Assembly: GCF_002943105.1 (NCBI RefSeq)
Contig: NZ_PTPZ01000006.1
Span: forward strand, 1 to 64,000
Direction of reading: 5' to 3'
DNA: 64,000 nt
Origin: Cloacibacterium normanense
Lineage (GTDB): Bacteria; Bacteroidota; Bacteroidia; Flavobacteriales; Weeksellaceae
Made by a program: the position numbers and the translations under genes. The notes below the pieces were generated by a model. The model was not told the DNA's origin, did not search any database, and saw only the letters and a list, made by a program, of their open reading frames with translations. Positions 11,275 through 19,620 of the stretch are shown here, one piece after another (position 1 is the first letter of the stretch; each line of letters opens with the position of its first letter).

Positions 11275-12225
11275 ATGGCACAAAGAAGTAAAACTGTTTT
11301 AAAAACATATTTTGAAACAGGCAAAAGACCAACACAAGCACAATTTGGTGATTTAATAGATAGTTTAGCTGCTGAAAGACCTTTTAGAAATTATGTAGCA
11401 TTATTGAGTCAAACGAGTATTAATCATCCTACATCAAATATTTTAGAAAATAATACAGGAGAAGATTTCTTTTGGAGTAGAGAAAGTGCGGGAGTTTATA
11501 AAGTTTTGTTACCTACTAATATTTCAATCAATAATATTTTTATATCATTAAGTAACCAATTTAGGAACAATAATATTTTGGGTGCGTCAACTAAAATTGA
11601 ATCTACGCCAAATGGTAACTATTTATACATTAAGGGTATAAATGATGGTGAATTGTTTAATACTTCAATAGAAATCAGATTTTATTATACTAGTTTAGTT
11701 GATTCTACATCATTAGATATTGCTTTAGCAAGATATACTCCATATTTCAAAAAGAATGAATTAAGAAGAGATGGGAATTTACTGTTATCTCCATATAAAT
11801 TTTATAATTCGTATAATGGAGGTAATAGCAATATTTCAGGGATAAATAGTGCAGAACGAATTCTACTTTGGAAAAAAATGTCTGATGAATATATCATTTT
11901 ACCTGAAATATTTGATGGTAAGAAAAACCCTCATGCCTATAATTTAAGAACTAGACAGTTTAGTTGTGCTTATTCATATAAAAATAGTACGCTAAACCCT
12001 ATGTATAGTATTAATTATTTAAAAGATTGTGTTAAGCAAGCGAGAAGAAGTGGGGCTACAGAATGTGTTATTGATTTAGGAAGTGATCTATCTAAAATCA
12101 ATGTTAATAAAATAACATTAAAACAAGTTCTAATTGATTTATTTGCTGATAGAGGAATGAATAGAGTGACTCTTATAGTTAATGGGCAAGTAAACCATTA
12201 TACTATATCAGAATTAAGTGTTTAA
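11275..12225 (+). CDS. Tail-fibre/collar-like structural protein
   Basis: A 316-residue protein. The first 35 residues contain KTYFETGKRPTQAQFGDLID, a pattern common at the start of tail-associated or fibre-like proteins in Bacteroidota prophages and injection-system loci. The remainder is beta-rich with no membrane segment. The last 40 residues (VNKITLKQVLIDLFADRGMN) look like a small helical domain. It follows the 2416-residue gene by 15 bp in the same direction. I infer a role in the distal part of a phage-tail-like particle, perhaps target contact. The family name is uncertain, but the N-terminal motif and the context agree. Confidence 0.65.
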   Translation: MAQRSKTVLKTYFETGKRPTQAQFGDLIDSLAAERPFRNYVALLSQTSINHPTSNILENNTGEDFFWSRESAGVYKVLLPTNISINNIFISLSNQFRNNNILGASTKIESTPNGNYLYIKGINDGELFNTSIEIRFYYTSLVDSTSLDIALARYTPYFKKNELRRDGNLLLSPYKFYNSYNGGNSNISGINSAERILLWKKMSDEYIILPEIFDGKKNPHAYNLRTRQFSCAYSYKNSTLNPMYSINYLKDCVKQARRSGATECVIDLGSDLSKINVNKITLKQVLIDLFADRGMNRVTLIVNGQVNHYTISELSV

Positions 12226-12340
12226 AAAAAAAGATCATCGAATCCCTCAATTGAGTTCATCGACAATCCTAGGGTCTGTTTTGATTGCTCAAATAGACAT
12301 GACAAATGTAAAACAAAAAAAATAAATATCCAAATAAAAA

Positions 12341-13168
12341 ATGCAAATATTAAAATTTAAATCAAAAAATGCATCTGTTTATTTGTTAGAAGAGATTCTA
12401 AACAATATAGGATACAAAGTAATAATAAGTGACTATTTTGGGCTAGATACTCATAATGCAGTCATAGATTTTCAGAAAAAAAATAAACTTGTTGCAGATG
12501 GAATTGTTGGTGTGAAAACTTGGACAGTACTATTAAAAACAAATGAAGTAGTACTAAATCAAAAAACAAAATTTCTTTCAGAAAAAGATTTAATAGATTT
12601 CTCCAAAAAATTTAATCTTGAGCTAGCTGCAGTAAAAGCTGTAAACGAAATAGAAAGTTCAGGAAAAGGATTTTTACTAAATGGCGAGCCAAAAATTTTA
12701 TTTGAAGGACACGTGTTTTGGAATGAATTATTGAAAAGAGGGATTGATCCAGAAGATTATAATAAAAATAATCCGGATATTTTATATCCAAAATGGACTA
12801 AAAAATACTATTTAGGAGGTGAAAAAGAATATAAAAGGCTCGCTAAAGCAATAGGACTATCTAATGATGATAATTTTAGAGAGGCAGCATTATGTTCTGC
12901 ATCGTGGGGTAGTTTTCAAATTATGGGATATCATTTCTCCAAATTAGGTTATAAAACTATCGATGAGTTTGTCTCAAAAATGAAATTAAGTGAAGCTGAG
13001 CATCTTAATGCCTTTGGACTATTCTTAGAAAAGTATGATATTCTAAAATACCTTCGAACTAAAGAATGGGCAAAATTTGCAAAGAATTATAATGGAATTA
13101 GTTATTCTATTAATCAATATGATAAAAAATTAGAAAAGGCCTACAATAAATACAAAAAATTATTATGA
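12341..13168 (+). CDS. N-acetylmuramidase (endolysin-like) with peptidoglycan-binding domain
   Basis: A 275-residue protein without a signal peptide. Residues 10-65 form a PG_binding_1 domain (AVIDFQKKN...DGIVGVKTW). Residues 85-270 match the N-acetylmuramidase family that includes phage endolysins, which cleaves the glycan strand of peptidoglycan. The likely catalytic glutamate lies in NEIESSGKGF (E103 or E105), followed by FEGH and by CSASWGSFQIMG, which are typical of the family. Its stop overlaps the start of the next gene (ATGA at 13165), so the two are translationally coupled. The cytoplasmic form and the pairing with a small lipoprotein suggest a lysis cassette releasing phage-tail-like particles. 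Confidence 0.85.
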   Translation: MQILKFKSKNASVYLLEEILNNIGYKVIISDYFGLDTHNAVIDFQKKNKLVADGIVGVKTWTVLLKTNEVVLNQKTKFLSEKDLIDFSKKFNLELAAVKAVNEIESSGKGFLLNGEPKILFEGHVFWNELLKRGIDPEDYNKNNPDILYPKWTKKYYLGGEKEYKRLAKAIGLSNDDNFREAALCSASWGSFQIMGYHFSKLGYKTIDEFVSKMKLSEAEHLNAFGLFLEKYDILKYLRTKEWAKFAKNYNGISYSINQYDKKLEKAYNKYKKLL

Positions 13169-13617
13169 AAAAATATTTAAGTATTTTAATTTTTCCAATT
13201 ATTTTTTCCTGCAATAGTTTAAGAACTGCAACTTTTGATCAAACTGCCTATCAGAAAACAGTTGAAATAAAAGTAGAAGCAGACAAACTTATTGATATTT
13301 CTAAAGAAGATTATTCTTTACACGAAAAGGATATAGAAAATTTAAAAAATCAAGTAGCTTTCATTCTAGAGTATGAAAAAAATAGGCCTAATAATGAAAT
13401 TAGTTATACAATGTGGGAACTAATGAATAATAAGGATAAAAGTTTATTGATGGGTTATTTTGAACTTTGGAAAAAGAATAAAACACTATCAAGCTCCTTT
13501 TCTGAAGAAGCCAAAAAACAAATAGATGAAGCTTTTTCAATTCTATTGAAATACGAATCATCTAAAACTAAAGAAAATGAAGCAAATCTTTTAGATATTA
13601 TTAATATGAAAAAATAA
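13165..13617 (+). CDS. Small lipoprotein in lysis-like cassette
   Basis: A 150-residue protein with a lipoprotein signal, hydrophobic residues 4-15 then FSC with the lipidation cysteine at about residue 16. The mature part is helical and charged. It overlaps the muramidase gene by 4 bp. By position it could be an outer-membrane lysis component analogous to phage spanin lipoproteins; this rests on context only, since I do not recognise the sequence. No catalytic motif is visible. Confidence 0.65.
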   Translation: MKKYLSILIFPIIFSCNSLRTATFDQTAYQKTVEIKVEADKLIDISKEDYSLHEKDIENLKNQVAFILEYEKNRPNNEISYTMWELMNNKDKSLLMGYFELWKKNKTLSSSFSEEAKKQIDEAFSILLKYESSKTKENEANLLDIINMKK

Positions 13618-13622
13618 AACTA

Positions 13623-13946
13623 ATGAATATAGATGAAATTTTAAAACAAATTAAAAATGAACTCACCCAACTTTTTGCAGATAATTTTAAGAACTTATCT
13701 AACGAATCTAAAAAAGATTTGAATAAATTTTTAAGTGAGAGTGAAGAAAAATTGAAAAGATGGTCTGTTTTATTATTGGAAGGAAAAATAACAAAAGAAG
13801 AATTTGAGTGGTTGGTGAAAAGTCAAAAAGACATACTTTTTTTAACATCACTAAAAGAAGCTGGTATTTCAAAAATTAAATTATCAAATTTCAAAAATCA
13901 AGTAATAAGTACAATCATAAAAACTGTTTTAACCTCAATTATATAG
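13623..13946 (+). CDS. Small protein with amphipathic C-terminus, lysis-like cassette
   Basis: A 107-residue protein starting 5 bp after the lipoprotein gene. It is highly charged and helical through residues 1-85 and ends in a more hydrophobic segment (STIIKTVLTSII). There is no signal peptide. The family is not recognised. Position and size would fit an accessory lysis, regulatory or particle-assembly protein. It is the last gene before a perfect 21-bp hairpin, so it ends the transcription unit. Confidence 0.6.
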   Translation: MNIDEILKQIKNELTQLFADNFKNLSNESKKDLNKFLSESEEKLKRWSVLLLEGKITKEEFEWLVKSQKDILFLTSLKEAGISKIKLSNFKNQVISTIIKTVLTSII

Positions 13947-13965
13947 TTTTTCATTAGCTTTTCAA

Positions 13966-14021
13966 TTTAAAAATCATCTTAAAAAAAGTGTTCTTATCCA
14001 TTTTTTAAGATGATTTTTAAA
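13966..14021 (+). terminator. Perfect 21-bp hairpin terminator
   Basis: Arms 13966-13986 and 14001-14021 are exact reverse complements with a 14-base loop. The arms start and end in A and T runs, so the hairpin can act as a terminator from either side. It lies 20 bp after the last gene of the tail-like cluster. Confidence 0.75.
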
Positions 14022-14240
14022 TTTATTTCTTCTTTATATAAATTAAAAAAAGATTAAGATTGTAGAATTTAGGAAAACTTAAATAATATCATGATTAAGT
14101 TAGATGTTTTTTATTGTGAATTCAAAAATTGAAATTTAATAAACAGTAGGTATCTATCATTTATAACTAGTTTTAAATTTCTTTAGAGTAGTAATAAATA
14201 TGCATGTGTGAAAATTTTAAAGAAAATAGCATAATTAAAC

Positions 14241-14600
14241 CTGCACATAATAGATACATTCTATTTCTAAACCTATATAAAACATGCATAGGTACAACAA
14301 GAACTTGTGTGATTTTTGAATTTATTCATCATAAACCTGCGTAAAAATGTTATTGGAAACTTCATCAAAATTCACCCCACACAAAAAAGACACATTCTGC
14401 TCCTAAAACTGTATAAAATATATACAGATAAAACAAGAACCTGTGTAATTTTTACACATTTTCTACATATATCTGTGTCAAAAATTATAAGGCACTTCAT
14501 CAAATTCTACCTGCGTAAAAAAGATACATTCTATTCCTAAAACTATATATATTTTATCATAAGTACAACAAGAACCTGCGTAACTTCTATACGTCTTATT
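14241..14600. repeat. Tandem repeat, about 135-bp unit, 2.7 copies
   Basis: The block GATACATTCTATTCCTAAAA (with variants) starts at 14253, 14389 and 14523, giving periods of 136 and 134 bases. Each is followed by a CTRTATAAAA-like stretch and then ACAAGAACYTGYGTRA. A second shared block, ACTTCATCAAA, is at 14359 and 14494. The shorter motif CCTGYGTAA recurs at 14336, 14440, 14510 and 14575 and resembles an iteron. Confidence 0.75.
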
Positions 14601-14739
14601 TATATACCTGCATATAAAATACGCAGGCTCAAAAAACTTTTCTCATTATTTTTTTTTCAAAGCAATAAATTTCTAAAATATTTCATTATCAATATCATAC
14701 AACCTTTTTCGGAGCTCTTAAAAAAATTACCTTTAGTTT

Positions 14740-14800
14740 GGCAAGATGTGTCTTTGTACCCACAAACTTTTCAAGTTTTGCGTCCAAAGACTCTCTTGCC
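14740..14800. repeat. Imperfect inverted repeat, 16-17 bp arms
   Basis: GGCAAGATGTGTCTTTG (14740-14756) is nearly the reverse complement of CAAAGACTCTCTTGCC (14785-14800). A smaller nested inverted repeat (ACAAACTT / AAGTTTTG) lies between them. The element could form a cruciform or an RNA structure. It could be a dispersed intergenic repeat or part of a transfer origin; the sequence alone does not decide. Confidence 0.5.
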
Positions 14801-14913
14801 TTTTTTGCAAAAAGGGGAAAAAACTGCGGAACCTTGTTTTTTGTTGAAATAGAACTAGATATAATAGAAAATAAAAAAAGGTATTTTTTTCGTTAATGAC
14901 TAAAAAATAAACA

Positions 14914-15273
14914 TCAATTAATTTTATAGTTAGAAACTACTAGGCCTAAAATAAAATCAACAAATTTTTGTTTGGCAGTTTCTCTATTGATGATTTTATT
15001 TTGGTATTTGTAAGAATTTAACACCTTTATTATTTCTTTGTAAGTAAGGAAAGTATCTCCTTTTAATTTTACTCGACCATTTCCTTTTTTGGTATTTATA
15101 ATTTCATCATTTAAAGTTCTAACTTTGAATATAACAAAATCTGGAGACAGAGTTAAAGCCATAGATTTAGGATATCTTTCTACAATATTAACTTTGAAAA
15201 AATCAAATATAATGTTGTGAAAAATAATATTAGCACCAGCTCCTTGTTTGTTGAGTTCAAGTTTATAATTCAT
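14914..15273 (-). CDS. Hypothetical protein, 119 residues
   Basis: This is the only reading frame of reasonable length in this stretch. It begins at an ATG (complement of 15271-15273). The protein is basic, with no signal peptide or membrane segment. A KGDTFLTYKEIIKVLNSYKYQ region looks helical. The family is not recognised. It is isolated between repeat-rich intergenic stretches and opposite in direction to both neighbours. It might be a small regulator or a decayed gene; confidence is limited. Confidence 0.45.
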   Translation of the reverse strand: MNYKLELNKQGAGANIIFHNIIFDFFKVNIVERYPKSMALTLSPDFVIFKVRTLNDEIINTKKGNGRVKLKGDTFLTYKEIIKVLNSYKYQNKIINRETAKQKFVDFILGLVVSNYKIN

Positions 15274-15661
15274 AAATTGAAATTTCCATTTTTAATAAAG
15301 ATGAAATTTGAGTAAAAATAATAATTCTGCATAATTAAAAAAAAGAATGTAGAAAAAGCAATGTATGTGTTTCATTATGTTAAAAATATTTTTGCTTTTC
15401 TAAAATAGCAACTTCACTACTTTGAGAAAGTAAAAACAGAGATACTTTTGCCCTTTCTTATGAGAAGGGATAAAGTTTCGGAATTTTTTTATTTCGTTGA
15501 AATCGGATTTAATTTTCCAGATTAGTCCAAAATATTCTTTTTTAATCTTTAGAGAATCCAGATTAATCCAAACTATTCTTATTTAGCCCAAACCCTTTGA
15601 ATACTATTGTTTTAAAGATTTTTAACGCTCAATTTTGCCTCAGAATTTTAATCAAAAAGAG
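15274..15661. other. Intergenic region with iteron-like repeats
   Basis: About 390 bases without a gene. It holds the second copy of the diverged 65-bp repeat (about 15436-15510) and two near-identical 23-mers. As the region just upstream of the secreted protein and mobilisation genes, it is a candidate for a promoter or transfer origin. No canonical promoter is clear. Confidence 0.5.
15517..15580. repeat. Iteron-like 23-bp direct repeat
   Basis: CCAGATTARTCCAAAMTATT followed by CTT occurs at 15517-15539 and 15558-15580, matching at 21 of 23 positions with a 41-base period. A shorter relative (TTAGCCCAAACC) follows at about 15583. Spacing and position suggest a protein-binding array, but no binding protein is known. 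Confidence 0.55.
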
Positions 15662-16456
15662 ATGAAAAAATCGAGCTATCTTTTATTCGTATTATCTACA
15701 ACTTTCATTTACGGACAAGTCGGGATTAACACCCAAACTCCAGAGACTACTTTAGAAGTTGTAGGAAAGCCAAACGATATTAGTCATTATGATGGAATTA
15801 TTCCACCACGTATTACAGGAAATCAATTAGCAGCCAAAACGTATTCATCTGCTAAACAAGGAGCAGTGGTTTATGCAACATCCACTCCTTCTAATTTGAC
15901 AGGTCAGGTTAAAAATATTACCGAAGCAGCCCCTTATTATTTTGACGGAACCTTATGGCAGTCTTTTTCAAAAGAGATAGCTCCTATTGAATACTATATC
16001 TTATTAACATTAAATTCAAACAGCACAGCTGGACTAACAGCAACTTCGGTATGGTCTGCACCAGTGAACTATTGGGGAAATACCAATACATATCTGACTG
16101 CCTCAAAATCCTATACCATCGGAACCAAAAATTTCGGAGGATTAAAGGGAGCTATAACATTCAGAAAAATTCAAGGTATTGTCAATGTTCATTTTCAAAT
16201 CTACAGATCCTCAGATTCTGCCCCCATCACTGGAGATGCTTTTATTAGCATTGCTAATATATACAGCGATATAGGCTATATTCCAAATCAGATTGCTCTA
16301 CTGCATACCGAAAATTCTACGCAGTATTTTCCTGCCTTACTCGAAAATTATGCCATACAAATTCCGCAGACATCTTTAAATTCAATGTCCACCTCTTACT
16401 ATACTTATGGAGAAGTTCAGGGATACTCCAACTGGAGAAAATCTTATTTGCCATAG
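15662..16456 (+). CDS. Secreted hypothetical surface protein
   Basis: A TTG at 15635 would extend the frame, but ATG 15662 is preferred because it is preceded by AAAAAGAG and directly yields a typical signal peptide (MKKSSYLLFVLSTTFIYGQ). The mature part begins VGINTQTPETTLEVVG, a start common in flavobacterial surface proteins of the tail-fibre-like or shufflon-like hypothetical class. The 264-residue protein is beta-rich, without catalytic motifs or a T9SS tail. It ends 28 bp before the mobilisation gene, same strand. It may be host-derived or element cargo; its function is unknown. Confidence 0.7.
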   Translation: MKKSSYLLFVLSTTFIYGQVGINTQTPETTLEVVGKPNDISHYDGIIPPRITGNQLAAKTYSSAKQGAVVYATSTPSNLTGQVKNITEAAPYYFDGTLWQSFSKEIAPIEYYILLTLNSNSTAGLTATSVWSAPVNYWGNTNTYLTASKSYTIGTKNFGGLKGAITFRKIQGIVNVHFQIYRSSDSAPITGDAFISIANIYSDIGYIPNQIALLHTENSTQYFPALLENYAIQIPQTSLNSMSTSYYTYGEVQGYSNWRKSYLP

Positions 16457-16484
16457 AAAATAGCTACAGAGAGTTTGATAAAAA

Positions 16485-16823
16485 ATGGAAAAAAGAGACT
16501 ATATAAAAATTAGGATATCCATAACAAGAAAACAACACTGGAAAAGAATATGCAAAGAAAAAAACATCACCCTAACCAACTTAATCACGGCATCGGTTGA
16601 AAACAGAATTCTAGAAGATGAAAGGAAAAAGATATTGGAGTTCATTGAAAAACAAGACAACATCTTCATAAAAATTGAAACCAACATCAATCAGATTGCC
16701 AGAATTGCAAACGCTCAAAAATTTATCAGCAGTAAGGAATTAAATTATTTCCAAAGCCAACTGAAAGCCATCACTGAACTGAAAGAAAAGCAGAATGAAA
16801 TTTTTCAAAAATCTACTCCTTAA
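16485..16823 (+). CDS. Relaxosome accessory protein, MobC-like
   Basis: A 112-residue basic protein. The N-terminus (YIKIRISITRKQHWKRICKEKN) resembles a ribbon-helix-helix DNA-binding segment. The C-terminal half is helical with INQIARIANAQ, the pattern typical of MobC-type mobilisation proteins. Its stop is 6 bp before the relaxase ATG, as usual for accessory-relaxase pairs. It is expected to bind the transfer origin and help the relaxase nick DNA. The assignment is based on motif and neighbour. Confidence 0.75.
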   Translation: MEKRDYIKIRISITRKQHWKRICKEKNITLTNLITASVENRILEDERKKILEFIEKQDNIFIKIETNINQIARIANAQKFISSKELNYFQSQLKAITELKEKQNEIFQKSTP

Positions 16824-16829
16824 TTGCTG

Positions 16830-18302
16830 ATGATAGTTAAGATTTTAGGCTCAGCAAGTTCCAATTTTCACGGAGTACAGTATAACGATAAAAAAGTAGA
16901 AAAAGGGACTGGCGAGTTGATGCTGATGAAAAATTTTCCTTCATTCATTAATGAAAAAAGCAGTCAGGAAGCAGTCAGAAATTACCTCAAATCTATTTCA
17001 AAAAATGAAAAAGTAAAGAAACCTCAATTCCACGCTGTGATTTCCACAAAATTTCAACAGCACAGCAAAGAAGAATTGACAAAAGTTGCAGAAGATTTTA
17101 TGCAAGAAATGGGTTACGGAAATCAGCCATTTATTGTGGTTTTTCATAACGATACCGAAAACAATCATGTGCATATTGTTTCTACGAGAGTTAATAAATC
17201 GACTGGGAAAAAGCTCAATGACAGTTACGAAAAACTGAAAGCCCAAAAGGCGATGATTAATATAAAAGAAAGGATTTATGATAAAAGTAACGAAGAAATC
17301 ATCAACAACCTTTTGAATTACAAAATGAGTTCGTTGAAGCAGCTAGAAATCTTGATGGAAAGAAACGGATTCAAGTTGGTAAAGAACAAAAATGATGAAA
17401 ACGCTTTAGATATTCTGAAAAACGGAGTTCGAGAGAAAACGATTTATGGAAATCAACTCATTTTCAGCAATGTTAAAAATGACAATAGAGGAAAGCAAAT
17501 CAAGGCTATATTGAATAAATATAAAGAGGTCTATTCTAACAAGGTTTTCAAAGCGGAAGACCGAAGACATTTAGAAAAAATGCTTCCTGAAGAAAAGCAA
17601 AAGGAAAATTGGAAGCCAAAGATTGAATTTGAAAGCGAGCTTCAGAAAAAGCTCAGAGAGGTGTTTGGAATCGATGTGGTTTTTCATCATAAAGACGAAC
17701 TCCACCCTTTTGGTTATACTTTAATTGACCATAAAACTGGAACGATTTATAAAGGAAGCGAAATTCTGAAAATGAATAATTTGTTTGAATTTACTTCCGA
17801 AGTCATGGACAAGAAACTATTTGAAAGCTTAAAGGATTACAATTTATCAGATGAAATTTCTAAACAAGTATTGATAGAATATCTGAAACACCAGAATCTT
17901 GAAAATGTACCAAAAGACTTTATGCTTTTTGAGAACAAGAAAAGAAAAAACAAGGAAGTATTCAATATGGTGAAAAATGAGATAAGAAAGTATCTCAAAA
18001 CACAAAACAATAATAGTGTTAAAATTATAAAATCGGAAGAAGGAATCTATTACGCAGTTCATACCAAGTTGCATTATATAGGAGAACTTCAATCATTAAT
18101 TGGAGAAAAGGAATATCAAAAATTTCTAAATCCAAATCAAGCCAACGAAACCAGAATAGTAAACCAGACTGAAAGTAATGAAGCAAAAGAATTATCAAGA
18201 GCAATAAATGAAATGCTGATTGAATGGACAAAACATTCAGGAACATCAAAAGACCCTGCGGAAGAAGAACTCAGAAAAAGAAAAAAAAGAAAGAAATTAT
18301 GA
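16830..18302 (+). CDS. Relaxase / mobilisation nuclease (MobA/VirD2-like)
   Basis: ATG 16830 is chosen over the in-frame TTG at 16824. The relaxase domain occupies about residues 1-160. Motif III is NNHVHIVSTRV, with H113 and H115 as metal-binding histidines. The N-terminal tyrosine is probably Y18 in FHGVQYN, although other tyrosines are near. The family nicks the transfer origin and leads the single strand through the secretion channel. Residues 160-490 are charged and helical, ending in a very basic KRKKRKKL. The stop overlaps the next start (ATGA, 18299-18302). Confidence 0.85.
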   Translation: MIVKILGSASSNFHGVQYNDKKVEKGTGELMLMKNFPSFINEKSSQEAVRNYLKSISKNEKVKKPQFHAVISTKFQQHSKEELTKVAEDFMQEMGYGNQPFIVVFHNDTENNHVHIVSTRVNKSTGKKLNDSYEKLKAQKAMINIKERIYDKSNEEIINNLLNYKMSSLKQLEILMERNGFKLVKNKNDENALDILKNGVREKTIYGNQLIFSNVKNDNRGKQIKAILNKYKEVYSNKVFKAEDRRHLEKMLPEEKQKENWKPKIEFESELQKKLREVFGIDVVFHHKDELHPFGYTLIDHKTGTIYKGSEILKMNNLFEFTSEVMDKKLFESLKDYNLSDEISKQVLIEYLKHQNLENVPKDFMLFENKKRKNKEVFNMVKNEIRKYLKTQNNNSVKIIKSEEGIYYAVHTKLHYIGELQSLIGEKEYQKFLNPNQANETRIVNQTESNEAKELSRAINEMLIEWTKHSGTSKDPAEEELRKRKKRKKL

Positions 18303-18949
18303 TTATCACATTTGCCACACAAAAAGGAGGAACAGGAAAAACGACACTTGCCATTGCATTTGCTAATTACATTTCTGGGCTATCAGAAAGGAAAATTAAG
18401 GTCTATGATTTCGATTTTCAAAAATCCTTCTACTACAAATGGAAAGAAGACGAACAGTCAGACCTTCCAAAATTGTATGAGGTAGAAACCATTGGTGAAG
18501 ATGAAGAGCAACCATTTTCTGACTTTGAAACCCTCATTAATCTAAAAGAAAGTGAAGAAATTAATCTTTTTGATTTGGCAGGAACACTCGATCAGAAATA
18601 CAGTGACTTGCTGATTTACAGTGATTTTATCATCATTCCTTTTGAATACTCCGATGTATCGGTAAAATCGACTTTGGTATTCAAAAATCTGTTGTGTTTA
18701 TTGGAAAGCGAAGCAGAACGAATATTTATCAGATCCAAATACGACAAAGGCTACAAATACCCTAACCAAAAGGAAATGGACGAAGAAATTTCAAAATATG
18801 GAACACTCATTGAAAATCCTGTATTCAAAAGAAACTGCCTTCAAACCATAGATACCAGAAAGCTAACCTACGAACAAAAGTACGCCGTAAAAAGGCCCTT
18901 TAATGAAATTATTGACCAAATAAACAGCATTTTAAAAATAACACTTTAA
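18299..18949 (+). CDS. traA: ParA/MinD-like ATPase of conjugation module (TraA-like)
   Basis: The start at 18299 gives MIITFATQKGGTGKTT, so the deviant Walker A motif (residues 9-16) sits at the usual distance from the N-terminus; an upstream in-frame ATG (18224) lies inside the relaxase gene. Walker B-like residues are in INLFDLAGT. The 216-residue length is typical of ParA-like proteins at the head of Bacteroidota tra operons. It may position the transfer machinery or DNA. The 4-bp overlap with the relaxase implies coupled translation. Confidence 0.8.
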   Translation: MIITFATQKGGTGKTTLAIAFANYISGLSERKIKVYDFDFQKSFYYKWKEDEQSDLPKLYEVETIGEDEEQPFSDFETLINLKESEEINLFDLAGTLDQKYSDLLIYSDFIIIPFEYSDVSVKSTLVFKNLLCLLESEAERIFIRSKYDKGYKYPNQKEMDEEISKYGTLIENPVFKRNCLQTIDTRKLTYEQKYAVKRPFNEIIDQINSILKITL

Positions 18950-18961
18950 ATAAAAATACAA

Positions 18962-19498
18962 ATGTTAAAATACTCATTCATTCTATTAGCAGTCTATTTT
19001 CTGTATTATGCTGGAAACGTAGTTTACGACCTTTTTTTGAAAAAAGAGAAAACAGTACATACCGATGATACAGAAGAATTTTCACTTGCTGATTTTGCAC
19101 AGTCAGAGAGCCTTCCTCCAAGTTCAGTCGGAATTGAAGATGTAGAAAATATTCGCACTCCAAAATCCTTTTTGAAAAGTGAAATCCCGACAGCTCAAGC
19201 TCAAAACACTTTTGAAGAAAATCCCGATTTGGAAGAATTAAGAAGAAGATTTGAATCCGAACAAGACTTGGATGGTTTTGATGACGTGGAAAAACCAATA
19301 AAAAATGTAACTGAAAATACAGAATCTATTCAATCAAAAAATAACGAAAATCATCAAAACCAGATTCAAGAAGAACAAGGTTTATCCATTCAAAAATCAA
19401 ACAGAAACAAATGGTATCAATTGCTTAATCTGGCAGAAACCAGTGTGCAGATGATTTCCCATAATGACGGATATAAGATATATCATTCCATTATGTAA
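18962..19498 (+). CDS. Single-pass membrane protein of conjugation module
   Basis: A 178-residue protein with one N-terminal membrane helix (FILLAVYFLYYAGNVVYDLF). A long acidic, low-complexity segment and a short C-terminal part (SNRNKWYQLLNLAETSVQM) follow. It starts 13 bp after the ParA-like gene. Its position matches the small poorly conserved genes between traA and traE in Bacteroidota elements; the specific family is not identified. It probably sits in the inner membrane with the acidic tail in the periplasm or cytoplasm. Confidence 0.65.
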   Translation: MLKYSFILLAVYFLYYAGNVVYDLFLKKEKTVHTDDTEEFSLADFAQSESLPPSSVGIEDVENIRTPKSFLKSEIPTAQAQNTFEENPDLEELRRRFESEQDLDGFDDVEKPIKNVTENTESIQSKNNENHQNQIQEEQGLSIQKSNRNKWYQLLNLAETSVQMISHNDGYKIYHSIM

Positions 19499-19620
19499 TC
19501 CTTATCCATAAAAATATTTAAAACATTCAAAAACAACGCATTAAAAATCCGTTGCAGGATATTTTTTGCTTTAAACTTAAAAATTAATTCAATATTAACC
19601 TTTAAAAAACCTTATGTGTT

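Larger units (their letters stand above)
14022..14913. other. Long non-coding region with repeats
   Basis: About 890 bases without a convincing gene. It contains a 135-bp tandem repeat (14241-14600), a short CCTGCATA/TACGCAGG inverted repeat (14607-14627), a longer inverted repeat (14740-14800) and one copy of a diverged 65-bp direct repeat (about 14790-14855). An open frame across 14316-14540 is explained by the repeats and is not called as a gene. This is the junction between the tail-like cluster and the conjugation module. Confidence 0.6.

Noticed and set aside
12226-12340. Short start-less open stretch between the tail-fibre-like and muramidase genes
   Set aside because: About 34 codons can be read but there is no start codon and no recognisable peptide; probably non-coding.
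14316-14540. Open frame of 74 codons on the plus strand
   Set aside because: It lies within the 135-bp tandem repeat, and its repeated peptide simply follows the DNA repeat; composition is not protein-like.
14241-14600. Possible CRISPR array
   Set aside because: The unit is 135 bp with fewer than three copies and no short constant repeat plus unique spacers; no cas genes are present.
15635-15661. Upstream TTG start for the secreted protein
   Set aside because: ATG 15662 gives a normal signal peptide and has a purine-rich site just before it.
18224-18298. Upstream start for the ParA-like ATPase
   Set aside because: It would add 25 lysine-rich residues encoded within the relaxase gene end and displace the N-terminal Walker A motif from its usual position.
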